A stretch of 64,000 nucleotides of DNA from Gordius sp. MW1 (taxonomy: Eukaryota; Nematomorpha; Gordioida; Gordea; Gordiidae): NCBI GenBank assembly GCA_964036665.1, contig OZ038533.1, positions 7,214,413 through 7,278,412 on the forward strand. Reading direction: 5' to 3'. A model generated the notes under the pieces. That model was not told where the DNA came from. It was given only the letters and a program-made list of their open reading frames with translations, and ran no database searches. The translations under genes were made by a program, and so were the position numbers. Positions 25,150 through 36,781 of the stretch are shown here, piece by piece (position 1 is the stretch's first letter; the number at the start of each line of letters is the position of its first letter).

Positions 25150-27140
25150 GTAATTTGATTCCGGTCCATAAGATAAAGTTGCAAAAGATAAAGTTAATGC
25201 ATGTATCAAGCATGACATTAAAAAAAACATGTGATTCTTACTACAATAATACTAAATTTAAATATATTAAAATGTTTGTATTTATTTACATTACATTGCT
25301 ATAATAAGTAAATAATACCTAAAATTTGTTATGCAATATTATTTTAAGAGAAAATACGTTATGTATTATATGATAGGACTAAGTACGAATATCTTTATAA
25401 GCCATAAATATGTATAACGTCAGATCATGTCAACATTAAAGTATTAGTCAATACTGTAATGTATTGGGTGGTGCAACAACTATGTGTAACGTAGAATGAG
25501 TTATTTATCAACAGAATGTAGTTGCAAATTATATATGATTGGCATAAGTTTAAATTATAAAAGCATAATTGTATTCATATATATTAAGATTAGTATTATA
25601 TAATCATAAAATGATAATACATAGTGTAACTTAAATATTTATGTGTTATAGACAAAGGAATTTTATTAAGAAATTTTAAATGAGTAATCTTGCCTAAGAA
25701 ATTATTTCATTATGTATACCTTGTAAAGTAATTAGTACATAAGCCTAATATAATTCTTGGTAAAAGCACACTTTTTTCTTTTTGAGCAAAGGTTTCTAAA
25801 GTTTTAAGAGTTTTATCCCTAATTGTAATTAGATTGCTTCATTATGAAAAATTTAAATCCATTTGCTAAATCTATAATGAATTAAATAGTTGATACAAAA
25901 TAGAAATATGTTATAAGGAGAAAAAAAACATTTTTAATGATTAATTGTAGATATATACTTGTCTGTGCTGATTCTAACTTCCTTAAATTTTACAGTGTCT
26001 GTATCATTTCTAATAGTCTATATAAGACTTATGCTACTTTTTTTATATACTCTAAATACTAGCTAAGATACTTAATAGATAATACCATGGGACAATGACA
26101 AAAAAAAATTTCAATACAAAAACCCTTATAAGTTAAAAAAAAATTATGTTTTGCCCCCCCCCCCTCAATCCAAAACCTGGCTATGCTCATGGATAATACA
26201 AAATAAGGGCTGAGTGAGATAAAGAAAATACTCAATTTTTTTATAGTGAAATGTGACTAATGTTTGTAAAAATTATAAAAACATCAACAAGGCTGTAAGA
26301 TTAAATATTAACTCATATATGTAGAAAGATTATTTTATTTTTTCCATATTCTTATATAAGTAATTGTCGTATATATTAAGAAATATTTTTGTTGATTTCA
26401 TATTGACAGTTGCTGGTATGTTTTCTTTATCTAAAACATATTAATCATATTTCAACATAGGTGATCATTTATGATAGTGTTCATCACATCCCACACATTT
26501 TCTTCAGCAACCTTTAGGGTCCTAATTAAATCTAGATTAAAAATTATTTATTTGCCTATACAAAACTTGCTTTGTTGAGTCCTTCTATATTTATGAATAA
26601 GTTTTTGTGGCATTAGTACATTGTTGAGATTTAAAAGAAAGCCATAAAAGACAAATAAACTTGTATATTTGCTAACTGAAACATGAGTTTTATCTAATAA
26701 CAGAAATAAAAATATTTACTTGATGTTAAGTCTATATTTGGATCTTGTTCTTTTGTGTCAGTGATAGAGTTAAGTCATGATATACTAAAAATGTCATTGC
26801 TATTAAAAAATTATATTGTTATCAATAATATAATAAGATACAAGGGCTTGGGGCTTGTAAGCTTCAACAAGCATCCAGGAAAAGATGGGCCTGAGTTGAT
26901 CAACCTTTAAAAATGTTTTAAATTATTCAAAGGTAAACAAAATTACTTTCTTAAAATTTGACTATACGTAGGATCACATGACATTATAGAATTTGTGGCA
27001 GTAACTACTTTATAGTTATAAATTTTATAATGGCACTTTAAATTACTTTCACTATTAACATTTGTGGACACATCCATCATCAAATTAGTACCATCAACTA
27101 CATTAAGAATTTATAAATAAGAGTTTAATTACTTGATATA
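25150..27140. other. AT-rich DNA, nothing recognised
   Basis: No long frames, no repeats with clear boundaries and no family motifs. One poly-C run (26154-26164) stands out. Confidence 0.55.
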
Positions 27141-27192
27141 TTAGATATGTCATCTAATGGTTCAGAAAGATACATATTAGGTCTTGGGCCTG

Positions 27193-27450
27193 CTATATAT
27201 ATAAACACTTATGCAAAAATTTACTTATATGTGGAATGTTTAGATGCTCCTTTGAAACATAATACATGTTTCCCTCAAGAATTGCTCTGCCTGAGCAACG
27301 ATAATTGCGGCATTTCAAGTATATTTGACCATATTTCCCTTCCTTATATTTGGTGTAGTAGTAGTAATTGGCATGAAAATATATAGGCTTCCTTCTTTGC
27401 GTCAACATATACACGCAGATTTAAATTGCCAAATTTGAAATGGTGTGAAA
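27193..27450 (-). CDS. FLYWCH-type zinc-finger fragment
   Basis: The minus-strand frame (open upstream past the first Met at 27414) reads MLTQRRKPIYFHANYYYYTK, then GQIYLKCRNYRCSGRAILEG and later EHLNIPHIS. The pattern of an aromatic-rich strand, Cys-x4-Cys-x-GRA and a distal His pair is that of FLYWCH zinc fingers, found in insect chromatin proteins and in N-termini of MULE-type transposases. Only one finger is present and the frame stops soon after. It may be an exon of a host gene or a transposon remnant; no neighbour decides this. Confidence 0.5.
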
Positions 27451-27599
27451 TGGTGAGAAATGGTGAAGGTTTGGTGGCAATTGGTGAAGTTTTTCTTTTG
27501 AAACTTTATCTTTTGAATTGAAACGATGTAATTTTATAAATTTTAATAGTTGTTATTTAAAAAATATAAGTGCTAAATAATACAAAAATCTTTCCATTC

Positions 27600-27860
27600 A
27601 TAAATGACTTTTATTATAAGTATAACATCAGGATAAGGTATTTGCTAAAACAATATGTTAAATTCTGATATACATGATGAGAAATGTTCCAATACAATCT
27701 TTATATATTCATATATTTACTTGTTGTGATTTCACTAGGACATGTTAATATAAAATATTTTGTGCTAAGACAATATGTTAAATTCTGATGAATAATATGA
27801 GATAAGTTCCAATAAATTCTCTAAAAATTTATATATATATTACTTGTTACAAATTCAAAT
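27600..27860. repeat. Tandem duplication, about 125 bp
   Basis: Two copies share ACAATATGTTAAATTCTGAT, a GAGA(A/T)A(A/T)GTTCCAATA phrase and a TATATATTTACTTGTT end. Part of this wording, CTTTTATTATAAGTAT, also occurs at 23225, so the unit belongs to a dispersed repeat. Confidence 0.65.
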
Positions 27861-28380
27861 TCACCATATCAAAAAAACCCTGAGCAAATCTGAGCAATCA
27901 TGACGAGTTTCGCTCCTATTTCTGTGCTCCTTTGACCGGTTCCCCTTATTTTGATTGAGTTATCTTAGAAAGATTTTGATTGGGTTATCTTTGTGTCGGA
28001 CGGTTGTCTAAAAACCGTTCATAATACTGACAGGATAACAAATTAGACATTAAATCTAAAATTAAAATTAGCAAAAAATATATGAACATATGTTTAAACC
28101 ATAGACTAATAGACTGCTCATCATCATACGTACATTCGATGTAACAATATGATTCCAAAACCATCCGCCATCTTTGTTATCTACACCTGACGAAATTTAA
28201 ATACAAAAAATACTAATTCTAGGCATCTTATTTAGAAATTAGTCTCTGACGATAAAAAAAGTTAAATTTAATAAATACTCTATTAAGGTAAATATTAATT
28301 TTTACAAGATTATGGAAATATTTATATTTATGCCTATTATTACAACATATTAACATTCTTTTGTTATATTATTAGAGCAT

Positions 28381-29897
28381 ATGTCCCATTGTTCAGCTTA
28401 TGGCTGCACTAATAACAAAAGGAAAAATAAGGATATTTCCTTACATAAGTAATATTATATAATATATTCAAATGTAACAACAAATTATTGCCAAATTATT
28501 TTTGATTGCTCTATTTTAAAGAAAATTATCTGTTAATTTTATGTATTATAGATTTCCTCTGTGAAACAAACCATTATTAAAATTATGGCTCCACAATGTA
28601 AAGAGGGACTTTACTCCTACCAAATCCTCAAGAGTTTGTGTGGCTCATTTTGGTATCGTTTCAAAATGTCACAGTCCAAAATGTAACAAAGCCACATCGT
28701 GAGATTCGCGAATCTCACGATCGTGAGATTCGCAATTACTCATTGCGCAAGCGCATAATTTCCATTGGGTAGTGTTTTAGGTCAGCGTTTTAGGTTAGGG
28801 GTTGGGTTAGGATTAGATGTACATCAAATTCCCTCCCCATTGGAGATTTAATTTTTCGTGATATTCGTGTGACATTTTGGACTGTGACATTTTGAACCCA
28901 AGACGAAACAAACCATTATTAAAATTATGGCTCCACAATGTAAAGAGGGACTTTACTCCTACCAAATCCTCAAGAGTTTGTGTGGCTCATTTTACCTCAG
29001 ATTCATTTATTCCAACAGCTGCTAAATATAAGCAACTAAGAGAAGGCTCAATCCCTACTATATTTAATCTACCACTTCACCTCCAAAAGGTAATTTAGAA
29101 TATTCATTAAACATAATATGTTGACCCTTTAATCATAAAATCTTTTTGTAACAATAGTTTTAACCTTTCTCCTAAAAGAAATTAAAAGTAAGAATTTTTA
29201 TTGGCTGCTTATCTTGTAATGGCCAAGATGGCATTTCTAGAGTTGCACCTTCACAAACGTTTCCAAAATTGAAATAAATGCTCTAGACTATTAATTTAAG
29301 AATTTAATTCTACCAATGCTAAATATATATTCAACAAATCTCATACAATATATAATTACATCATTTTATATTTAGTTTTTTTTTAATCTTATTCTTACAC
29401 TATGTTAGAAACCACCTTGTAAAAGAACTACACAAAACTCTTCAGCCTGCCCTCTTCAAGATATCACAAACAATCTACCCAAAAAAAGGAATAAGAAAAA
29501 ACAAATTTTAACCCCATTACCAATGGTGGAGCCTGAACACGCAAATAATGATTTTATGCAAAGTAGTGGCCCTTTTGATTTTAACTATTATTTGATAAAC
29601 ATTAAAAACAAAGGTAATCATCTTTATCCATCCCCAAATTTAATTAAATTATGCAAATTTACTTATTCTGTTTTTAATTCTTTTAAAAATGATAAACGCT
29701 TAATGACTAAAAACATAAAAATAATAATAGAAAATAAAATTTTTGCTAAAGTAATGGACTCCTCTATTTTCGATAATTTATCTCAACATATATTAGATCA
29801 AGACAATTTATCTTCGCATTATTACATTTTAATTAAACTTATAATTCGTAAACTCCTTAAAATTTTATTTCATAATAATTCGCGTATCGTAAATTAA
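28381..29897 (+). pseudogene. THAP-domain P-type transposase-like gene, split and interrupted
   Basis: Exon 1 (28381-28448) codes MSHCSAYGCTNNKRKNKDIS with the first CxxxxC of a THAP finger. Exon 2 starts at 28552 (KFPL) and reaches an in-frame TGA at 28562; it is then broken by the insertion at 28652-28904. The duplicated piece resumes as NKPLLKLWLHNVKRDF and RVCVAHFTSDSFI (the CxxH of the finger) to a GT donor at 29090. Exon 3 (29409-29897, phase 0) reads KPPCKRTTQNSS, then HLYPSPNLIKLCKFTYSVF and a C-terminal helical tail like that of P/THAP9 transposases. The catalytic domain is missing. The finger fits DNA-end binding, but the stop and insertion should disable it. Confidence 0.7.
28652..28904. 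mobile_element. Hairpin element B with telomere-like core
   Basis: A 253-bp insertion in THAP exon 2 is flanked by an exact 89-bp direct duplication (28563-28651 and 28905-28993). The arms are TTCAAAATGTCACAGTCC on the left and GGACTGTGACATTTTGAA on the right. The left arm contains a doubled phrase, AAAATGTCACAGTCC / AAAATGTAACAAAGCC. Then come palindromes GAGATTCGCGAATCTC and CGATCG, a TTGCGCAAGCGCA word, and the core (28770-28850) with TTTTAGGTCAGCGTTTTAGG and GATTAGATGTACATCAAATTC. It encodes no protein. Confidence 0.8.
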
Positions 29898-32095
29898 ACT
29901 TTAAAGTTAAATATTCGTAACAAATTGAATAAAAATATTTTGTTTTTAGGGCAATAACAATTTTTATTCTATGTATTTTTACAATCTTCTATTAGCTTTG
30001 TGATTTTTAAAAATAAAATTTTTTACAAAAATATGAATTCAATTTTAAATCTATAGATGTCGCTATAAGCATTAAAGCTCATCTTCCATAAATAGTGTTA
30101 TTTTATCAATTTTTAAAGTTTTTTTCTATATATTATTATTTTCCATAATTTTTAATAGGCTATACAAGGTTTTTTTGTTTGTTAATATAGCATAAATATA
30201 AGTTTAATAATTTTAAAAATTAACATTATAACTTTAATTAACTAGAGAGTATATATAGAATCCCATTATAACGTTAGAGAACTTATTAAGAATAACTATA
30301 TATATTCTATTAATAGATAAGCTTGAATTAAATACAATTTTTGGTTAAAAAAAGAGTTTATTGATATAAAAAGATATTACAGCCATAATGATAATATAAA
30401 TTATTTGTGATAAGAATAATCTGGCTTCCTTGTTCTTGAATTCGAACACCTAATAGCAGCACAGTATTACATAGTATGGTTTGTTTTTGTTATTTTCCTA
30501 TAAAGAATAAGATTTATAGATTTATATAACAATTTTATAACTTACCTAACTTACCAGATGCGTTTTTTATGATGTTCAAGATGGCGGTAAAATGAGCATC
30601 ACTTTTTCGGTACGTGTGTACGTATGATGAGCAGTCTATCTAGTCTATGGTTTAGAATAGACTCTCTCGTTGTAGAGCACACAAATGGCTGCCAAAATTG
30701 GCATCACTTTTTTCAAGTGAATGAGCAGTCGTCTATGGTTTAAACAAATATATGTATAAAAAAATATATAGAATTATATATAAGCAATTTATACATATTT
30801 ATTATAATATATTAAAGACTAAATTATATAATTAACTAATACAAAGGAGTTTGGTAAAGAGTAGTTTATAAACAAGCAATATATAATATATTCAAGTATT
30901 ATATAAAGGATATCATCCGAGTGCTATCTCATGCCTCAAGATTCTTGTTTACAAGTTGATAATGAAATATTTAGAACGTTAATGGACATAGTTAGAGAGT
31001 ATAATCACAGCAAGTAAACATATTTTTAATGTTCTTTGTACTTTAATAGAAAACACATTAAATTTTAAAAGGCCAATCTCTCTAGCCATTAGATTAAAAT
31101 AGAAATTATTCATAAAATTTAGGATGCTATATAACTTAATTGAGATCCCTTGAGATTGTAAAGGGAATGTGATTAGTATCAATGTGCATGTGATTAGATA
31201 TGCTTTTGTATTAAGGTTTTGCTATTATTTTAAAGCATATTTATATAAACTTGAATCACTAACTATATCTACTTCTATTTTTATCTATTTCTATTAATGT
31301 TTACTTATTGATGTATTGATGGATTCAAAATAAGAAACTCTTACCCCAATTTTTTCATTTAATGCTTCCCAAAGAGCCTAGCAAAAGAATGCTTTAAAAT
31401 CTTGTTTAAAAAAGATCTAATTAGAAAATGATATGGCAGGTCGTAAAAATCCAGTAGCTATCAATAACCTTTTCAAGAATGTGAAAAATTTAATTTTTTA
31501 CCAAGCTTAATTTCAAGTGATATGAATAAGTTTAGATTTTATAGCATTTCAAAATTTAAACTCAATAATCTCATTTCAGAGTTTTGTAATCTTTTGCCAG
31601 AGATTTTAAATGAGAAGTATCATATATAAAAAATAGTACTTATACAAACCCTAATTAATTTAAAACTTTGACTTTGTCTATGGCAACTATATTACAACTT
31701 AACATCATATATTGTAGACTTTTATTTGGTATCACTGTCATCGTGTGTCTCGTTCATTTAAAATATTAGAAACACTAGGCAAATTATTAATAAGGTAATG
31801 AATGATATGCCCTTCAGACTCTGAAAGGGGTGGTATGTTTGTTATAAATTTTGGTGGGCCTATTTTGGCTTGTCATATATAAGTATGAAGAGTAACACAA
31901 GATTACTCCTCCTTCCTTGGGATTAAGATATTCTGGGGATGCCACTAGATTAACAAATATAAATAAGTTTATTATTAGTTAAAAATACATATTTTGGGAG
32001 GATCAATGCAATACATAAAAAACTAAATAGTATAGATATCACAATATGCCTCTATGGCTTGTGTCCATTTGATTAGTAAAATCCGTATTTGTGGA
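29898..32095. other. AT-rich DNA, 3' part of THAP element then no genes
   Basis: From 29898 to 30742 this is non-coding DNA of the THAP element. Beyond it I see only AT-rich sequence with short random ORFs. Confidence 0.5.
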
Positions 32096-32109
32096 GTATT
32101 AGTAGGGAC

Positions 32110-32410
32110 ACGTATTAAAAGATGTCTATGGTTGTTAGAAGGGACCACACTTTACTGATCTAAAAAAGATTACAAAAATTCAGGACTACAATACTTTGTG
32201 GTTGTACCTGCCTAACTAAAACTGTAGGCAGTATTCTTGGACCGTTGGTAGAAACACCTATTGACTGGCTTCTTTGTGGAGTGGCCACACTTTGCTGGTC
32301 TAAAAAAGATTAAAAAATTTATGAATACAATTATTTGTGGCTGTCCCTGCACAATTAAGGCTCCAAGCAGCAGTTGATTAGATGGAGAGATAGATGGGTG
32401 CCCATTTTGG
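32110..32410. repeat. Tandem duplication, about 125 bp
   Basis: Two diverged copies share CCACACTTTGCTGGTCTAAA-like, AAAGATTA, TTTGTGGTTGTACCTGC-like and AGGCAG words. No coding match. It may be an old interspersed repeat. Confidence 0.6.
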
Positions 32411-33156
32411 CCTAGATAATATAAATTTGAAAATAAATGAAAATATTGCACTTGTAGGCATGAATATGATATGGTAAAATTTTAAAATAAACGATAAAAC
32501 GAACGTTATAATGATTGGTTGTTTACTTAAGATATATGACATATCATATAAATTTCAGCTGCGAAATTGTCTATGAATTTGATTGGTTGTCATTATTATG
32601 AAATGTCGTTATTTTGAACAGAAGCGGAATTACCACTTCACACTATTTAAATACAATTTAAAAATAATATTTTGTTGATATATTTTCGCTTCTGTTCAAA
32701 AATACAATCGTCCATAATGCCAATGCTTCAGAATGCCAATGACTAAACCAATCAAAAGTTACCAAAGTTTTGGAGGAATGTGACATAACGTCTAATATTG
32801 AAAACCAATTAAATAGTGGCAAAATTCCAACTTGAACGTTTCCCCCTAACAGATTTATCCTAAATCCTTAAAAAAACTCACCCTTATTTTAGATAAATCT
32901 GTATATGGAAGTTATGGAAGTTTATTGAACTAATGGAAGTTTATTGAAATACTGAAAATATGTATAATGAAATATAATAGTAAAATATGTAAGATATGAA
33001 AATGTAAATAAAGTAAATGATAATGCTTAAGTGTAGGATGATGATGTTTGAATGTATGTATATAGGTGATGTTGGTTGAAATTGAATGTACGTGAATATG
33101 ACGACGTGTATGTGTTCTAGAAAACCATAATCATCTGATGAATGAATGTCTGTTTT

Positions 33157-33306
33157 TCATGTTATGTATTAACATGTGTACATGTTGTTCATGTTATGGG
33201 TTAACATGTGTATATATTGTTCATGTTATGGGTTAACATGTGTGTGTTCGGTGTTCATGTTATGTATTAACATGTGTGTACATGTTGTTCATGTTATGTG
33301 TTAACA
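33157..33306 (-). repeat. BEL/Pao LTR start with hairpin tandem repeats
   Basis: On the minus strand a run of 14 G (33312-33325), then CAGAA, precedes TGTTAACACATAACATGAAC starting at 33306. This has the layout of a polypurine tract followed by a TG-starting LTR. The LTR opens with five imperfect units, each a small hairpin of CATGTTA and TAACATG around a short loop. The same units are at 36615-36781, where a second LTR piece lies. The LTR's far end is not determined, perhaps near 32,850. Confidence 0.6.
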
Positions 33307-33769
33307 TTCTGCCCCCCCCCCCCCCGTTGAAAGTACTATCATCCAAATTGGTAGATCCGTGAAGAATATCATCGATAGGTAATACATGCAGTCTTGTTAC
33401 TGGCCTTTTGATCAAACCAGCTGATGTTCTTAAAGTAACTACTCTAGTTACTCCATTGGAGCCTGGGTGAATTTCTTGAATACGGGCTAAAGGCCATTTG
33501 AGAGGTGGCGTGTTATCCTCCTTAATTATTACAAGTTGACCGACCTTTATATTCTGAAATGATTTTTTCCATTTTTTACGCATCTGAAATTGATTTAAAT
33601 ACTCCTTTGACCATCGGCACCAAAATTGCTGCATAAATACTTTAGCTCTTGTCAATACAGGCCCTAGTAATCCAAGTGGATCAAACATTTGAGAAATATG
33701 TGATAGAACATTTCGTTTTGATATAGTTTCTTGTAGTTTCATTTTTAATGTTGAATCGAATGTTGTCAT
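33260..33769 (-). pseudogene. BEL/Pao pol: RT tail fused to C-terminal domain by deletion
   Basis: The minus-strand frame begins MTTFDSTLKMKLQETISKRN, then LSHISQMFDPLGLLGPVL, the segment after the Pao reverse transcriptase. It then jumps, within one frame at about 33633, to WCRWSKEYLNQFQMRKKW and VGQLVIIKEDNTPPLKWPLA, RVVTLRTSAGLIKRPVTRL. That is the C-terminal domain following integrase in BEL/Pao elements (DUF5641-like). RNase H and integrase (normally hundreds of residues) are deleted without breaking the frame. The last 20 or so residues translate the G-run and LTR and are not native. Confidence 0.85.
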
Positions 33770-33836
33770 TTTGTGGATTTCAATGGATACCTAAAGTCTT
33801 CACGTTACTATGCTTGTCTAACGGTATGATTCGTCA

Positions 33837-34802
33837 CTAGAAATTGATGGAGGTGGAATTTGTGGCCCATTTTCTTAAATTTAATCCAGCTTTTTTTAGC
33901 ATGGTCTGTATTTGTACTACAATAATTTTAGCTTCTGAAATGTTGTGTGCCCCAGTTAATAAATCGTCAACATAAAAATCTCGTTGTGCTATGCGTGCTC
34001 CAACTGGGAACTCGTTGCATTCATCTTCAGCCACTTGTTGAAGAACTTTAGTAGCTAAGTAAGGTGCTGATGAGGTTCCATAAGTAACTGTAAGTAAGTC
34101 AAAGGATTGAACAGGATGTGATATTTCATCTCGCCACAGTATTCTCTGCAATTGAGTATGTGCTGGATTAATCAATATCTGTCTGTACATTTTTTCGATG
34201 TCTGCTGTGATTGCAATATTGTGACTACGAAACCTTAATATTATTGATATTAAGTCATGCTGAATCTTAGGACCAACCATCAGAGTATCATTTAATGATA
34301 GTCCAGAAGTTGATTTAGCGGATCCATCAAAGACTACCCGCAAATTTGTCGTGAGGCTGTCCATCTTAAATATGGCGTGATGCGGCAGATAAAAGACAGG
34401 TAAATCTTGTGATTTTGTTTCAGTAGTGGGGGCCAGGTGGCCCAAACGTTGATCTTCATGGATAAAACTTGTGTAATCACGTCTTATTTCAGGGTTCCGC
34501 AACATCTTATTTTCAAGAGATTTAAATCGGATGAAAGCTTGTTTGTAAGAATTTCCAAATTTTTTAACCTGATCCTTTAGTGGTAGGTCTACAATATATC
34601 TGCCAAATGAATTTCGTCTGTAAGTAGCCTTGAATATCTCTTCACATTGATGCTCTTCATTGGAGTACTGAACTGGTTGGGTTATCTCTTCAATTTCCCA
34701 AAAATTAGTTAGTTGCTTATTTAATAGTTGAGACAAATTGCATGTTTGTGTAACTTTAGAATTCCACGGGTTAGAAAAAGATATGGACCAGAAATTATTC
34801 AA
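33837..34802 (-). CDS. BEL/Pao reverse transcriptase domain
   Basis: A 321-codon open frame. It contains ATYRRNSFGRYIVDLPLKDQ, YLPHHAIFKMDSLTTNLRVV, FDGSAKSTSGLSLNDTLMVG, ITADIEKMYRQILINP (first catalytic Asp) and QRDFYVDDLLTGAHN (the YVDD active site). This is the polymerase palm of BEL/Pao retrotransposons. It overlaps the end of the gag/protease frame at 34799-34802. After 33837 the code continues in another frame (SDESYR then KTLGIHWNP), so a frameshift separates it from 33769. The RT stretch itself looks intact, but the element lacks RNase H and integrase. Confidence 0.9.
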   Translation of the reverse strand: MNNFWSISFSNPWNSKVTQTCNLSQLLNKQLTNFWEIEEITQPVQYSNEEHQCEEIFKATYRRNSFGRYIVDLPLKDQVKKFGNSYKQAFIRFKSLENKMLRNPEIRRDYTSFIHEDQRLGHLAPTTETKSQDLPVFYLPHHAIFKMDSLTTNLRVVFDGSAKSTSGLSLNDTLMVGPKIQHDLISIILRFRSHNIAITADIEKMYRQILINPAHTQLQRILWRDEISHPVQSFDLLTVTYGTSSAPYLATKVLQQVAEDECNEFPVGARIAQRDFYVDDLLTGAHNISEAKIIVVQIQTMLKKAGLNLRKWATNSTSINF

Positions 34803-35977
34803 CCGAATTGTGTGTTTTTAAACACTAATCCATTTTGAAGATTTAATTGTTCTGTGCATATGACATCCCAAAACAATTCAACACCAATCAGAATATCTAT
34901 TTCACTAGAGATGTTGAAGGAAGGGTCAGCAAGTTGTAAATTGTCTGGTATTAAAATATTTGACTTTGGGATTGATAATGTTGGAAGGTTTGTTGTAATA
35001 TGATTCATAACTAAGAATTTTAGTTGAGCATTGTATTTACTATGCAAAGAATGAACCCTTGCATCAACGCAAGTTTTAATAGATGATTGACTGTTATTGA
35101 TGCCTCCTATTGCAATTGAAATTTGTTGTACATTTAATTGCAACCTGTTAGCAAACTCAGTTGTGATGAAATTTGATTGGGATCCTGAATCTAAGAGAGC
35201 ACGACATATGTGGGTATTTCCTTTCACATCATTTATACCAATTAAAGCTGTAGGGAGTAATACCTGTATGGAATCTTTATGATGATGTATGTTTAGAGCT
35301 GAATTTGTTGATGAAATTTTTTGTAAATCATGTTGGTGCAAGAGTGTATTGTGTCTTTTGTAACATATCCTACATGATCCTGCCGTGCAATGTGAGATAC
35401 TATGATTTTGGTTTAAACAATTTGAACAAGAGTGCTGCTTGACAAGTTCTCTTTTTTCCTCACAAGTTGAGTTTAAGAATTTTTTACATCTAAAAATAAA
35501 ATGGGATTGATTGCATATGAAGCAGCTAGGAGTGGAAATAGCTAGGTTGTTAGATGATTTGAAATGATTACCTTTGATCAGAACATCTGTATTTTCTAGT
35601 TTATTAGTACTTTCCAAAATGTGGCATTGGTGAGCAAGGAAATCTGTCAAATTTAAGAAAGATGGGATCTCATCCCTTTTGATTGTAGATTCCCAAGCCT
35701 TGTTGGTGGTCAAATCTAATTTATTTGTAACTATATATATTAACAACTGATCCCAATGTCCACCGAACAATTTAATGATTTTAGTGCTCTGGTGTGTTTT
35801 AGTAACCCATCCAATAATTTTGTTAGCAGAAGTGCCCCGCACAATTCTAGTCTTGGAATTGAATGCTTTTGATAGGAGCAACTCGCGATTTGGAGCAAAG
35901 AAGTCTACTGGACCAGCTATCATTGCTGGAAGATCGAATGTATATACATGCCCCATAAGCGATTTCGCTTGCGCCAC
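34799..35977 (-). pseudogene. BEL/Pao gag-protease with foreign N-terminus
   Basis: Residues from about 85 on are native: HWDQLLIYIVTNKLDLTTNK and the gag region EIPSFLNLTDFLAHQCHILE, a zinc knuckle CFICNQSHFIFRCKKF, more Cys/His pairs (CSNCLNQNHSISHC), and the protease ALLDSGSQSNFITTEFA with catalytic DSG. It ends at EIDILIGVELFWDVI. The first 80 or so residues are an out-of-frame reading of BEL RNase H code that lies upstream on the same strand (35838-36135), so a recombination placed RNase H before gag. The apparent start is therefore not the gag start. Confidence 0.8.
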
Positions 35978-36290
35978 AGAAACCGTGAATCTCTATCTTC
36001 AAGGGATTCTCATGGCCTATAACACGCCGAGGAATGTCAAGTTAGCTTAAAAGTACAAACTGATTTTTAAATGATGTCCATTTATTGCTAAGATCACTAG
36101 GAAGTTTTTCATCCCAAGATTGCTGAAGCTTCCAAAGTTGCTGCTATCAAAAGCATTTCAATTCCAAGATTAGAATTTTGCGGGGCACTTCTGCTAACAA
36201 AATTATTGGATGGGTTACTAAAACACACCAGAGCACTAAAATCATTAAATTGTTCGGTGGAACATTGGGATCAGTTGTTAATATATATAG
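35735..36290. repeat. Inverted duplication of an RNase H::gag junction
   Basis: The arm at about 35735-35905 (coding on minus) is repeated inverted at about 36125-36290 (coding on plus). Both arms contain the same fusion: RNase H wording IPRLEFCGALLLTKLLDG running into the gag start TRALKSLNCSVEHWDQLL. The 220-bp spacer carries further RNase H code on minus (WDEKLPSDLSNKWTSFKNQF, LKIEIHGF). The pair could fold into a long stem. Confidence 0.75.
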
Positions 36291-36329
36291 TTGGAAATGT
36301 TGTCTTTTTCTTTTCAAATTTTGCAGTCA

Positions 36330-36781
36330 TTGGGGCTCGAAGGACCAAACGTTGATATTCATGGATAAAACTTGTGTAATCACGTCTTAGTTCAGGGTTC
36401 CGCAACTTCTTATTTTTAAGAGATTGAAATCGGATGAAAGCTTGTTTGTAAGAATTTCCCAATTTTTTAACCTGATCCTTTAGTGGTAGGTCTACAATAT
36501 ATTTGCCAAATGAATTTCGTCTATGAGTAGCCTTGAATATCTCTTCACATTGATGCTCTTCATTGGAGTACTGAACTGGTTGGGTTATCTCTTGAAAACC
36601 ATAATCATCTGATGATGTCTGTTTTTCATGTTATGTATTAACATGTGTATATGTTGTTCATGTTATGGGTTAACATATGTGTGTGTATATATTGTTCATG
36701 TTATGGGTTAACATGTGTGTGTTCGGTGTTCATGTTATGTATTAACATGTGTGTATATGTTGTTCATGTTATGTGTTAACA
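36330..36781 (-). mobile_element. Second BEL/Pao copy, RT fragment joined to LTR
   Basis: 36330-36595 repeats the RT-proximal code of 34439-34690 in the same orientation (minus-strand MGNSYKQAFIRFQSLKNK and RRDYTSFIHEYQRL) and then jumps at about 36596 to the LTR-type DNA of 33117-33306, starting TTGAAAACCATAATCATCTG and holding the CATGTTA/TAACATG hairpin units to TGTTAAC at 36781. An internal deletion removed the rest of pol. Confidence 0.75.

Larger units (their letters stand above)
28092..30742 (+). mobile_element. P-like (THAP) transposon, internally deleted
   Basis: GTTTAAACCATAGACTAATA then GACTGCTCATCATCATACG at 28096-28134 is matched in inverse orientation at 30616-30656 (CGTATGATGAGCAGTCTATC) and again at 30722-30744 (ATGAGCAGTCGTCTATGG). 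Between them is a THAP-domain gene whose last exon resembles the C-terminus of P-element-type transposases. The RNase H-like catalytic core is absent. No clean 8-bp target duplication could be identified, so the true left and right bases are approximate. Confidence 0.55.

Noticed and set aside
35097..36390. Plus-strand ORFs at 35097, 35775 and 36178 as genes
   Set aside because: The first two are shadows of BEL code; the third is an out-of-frame reading of the inverted RNase H::gag copy.
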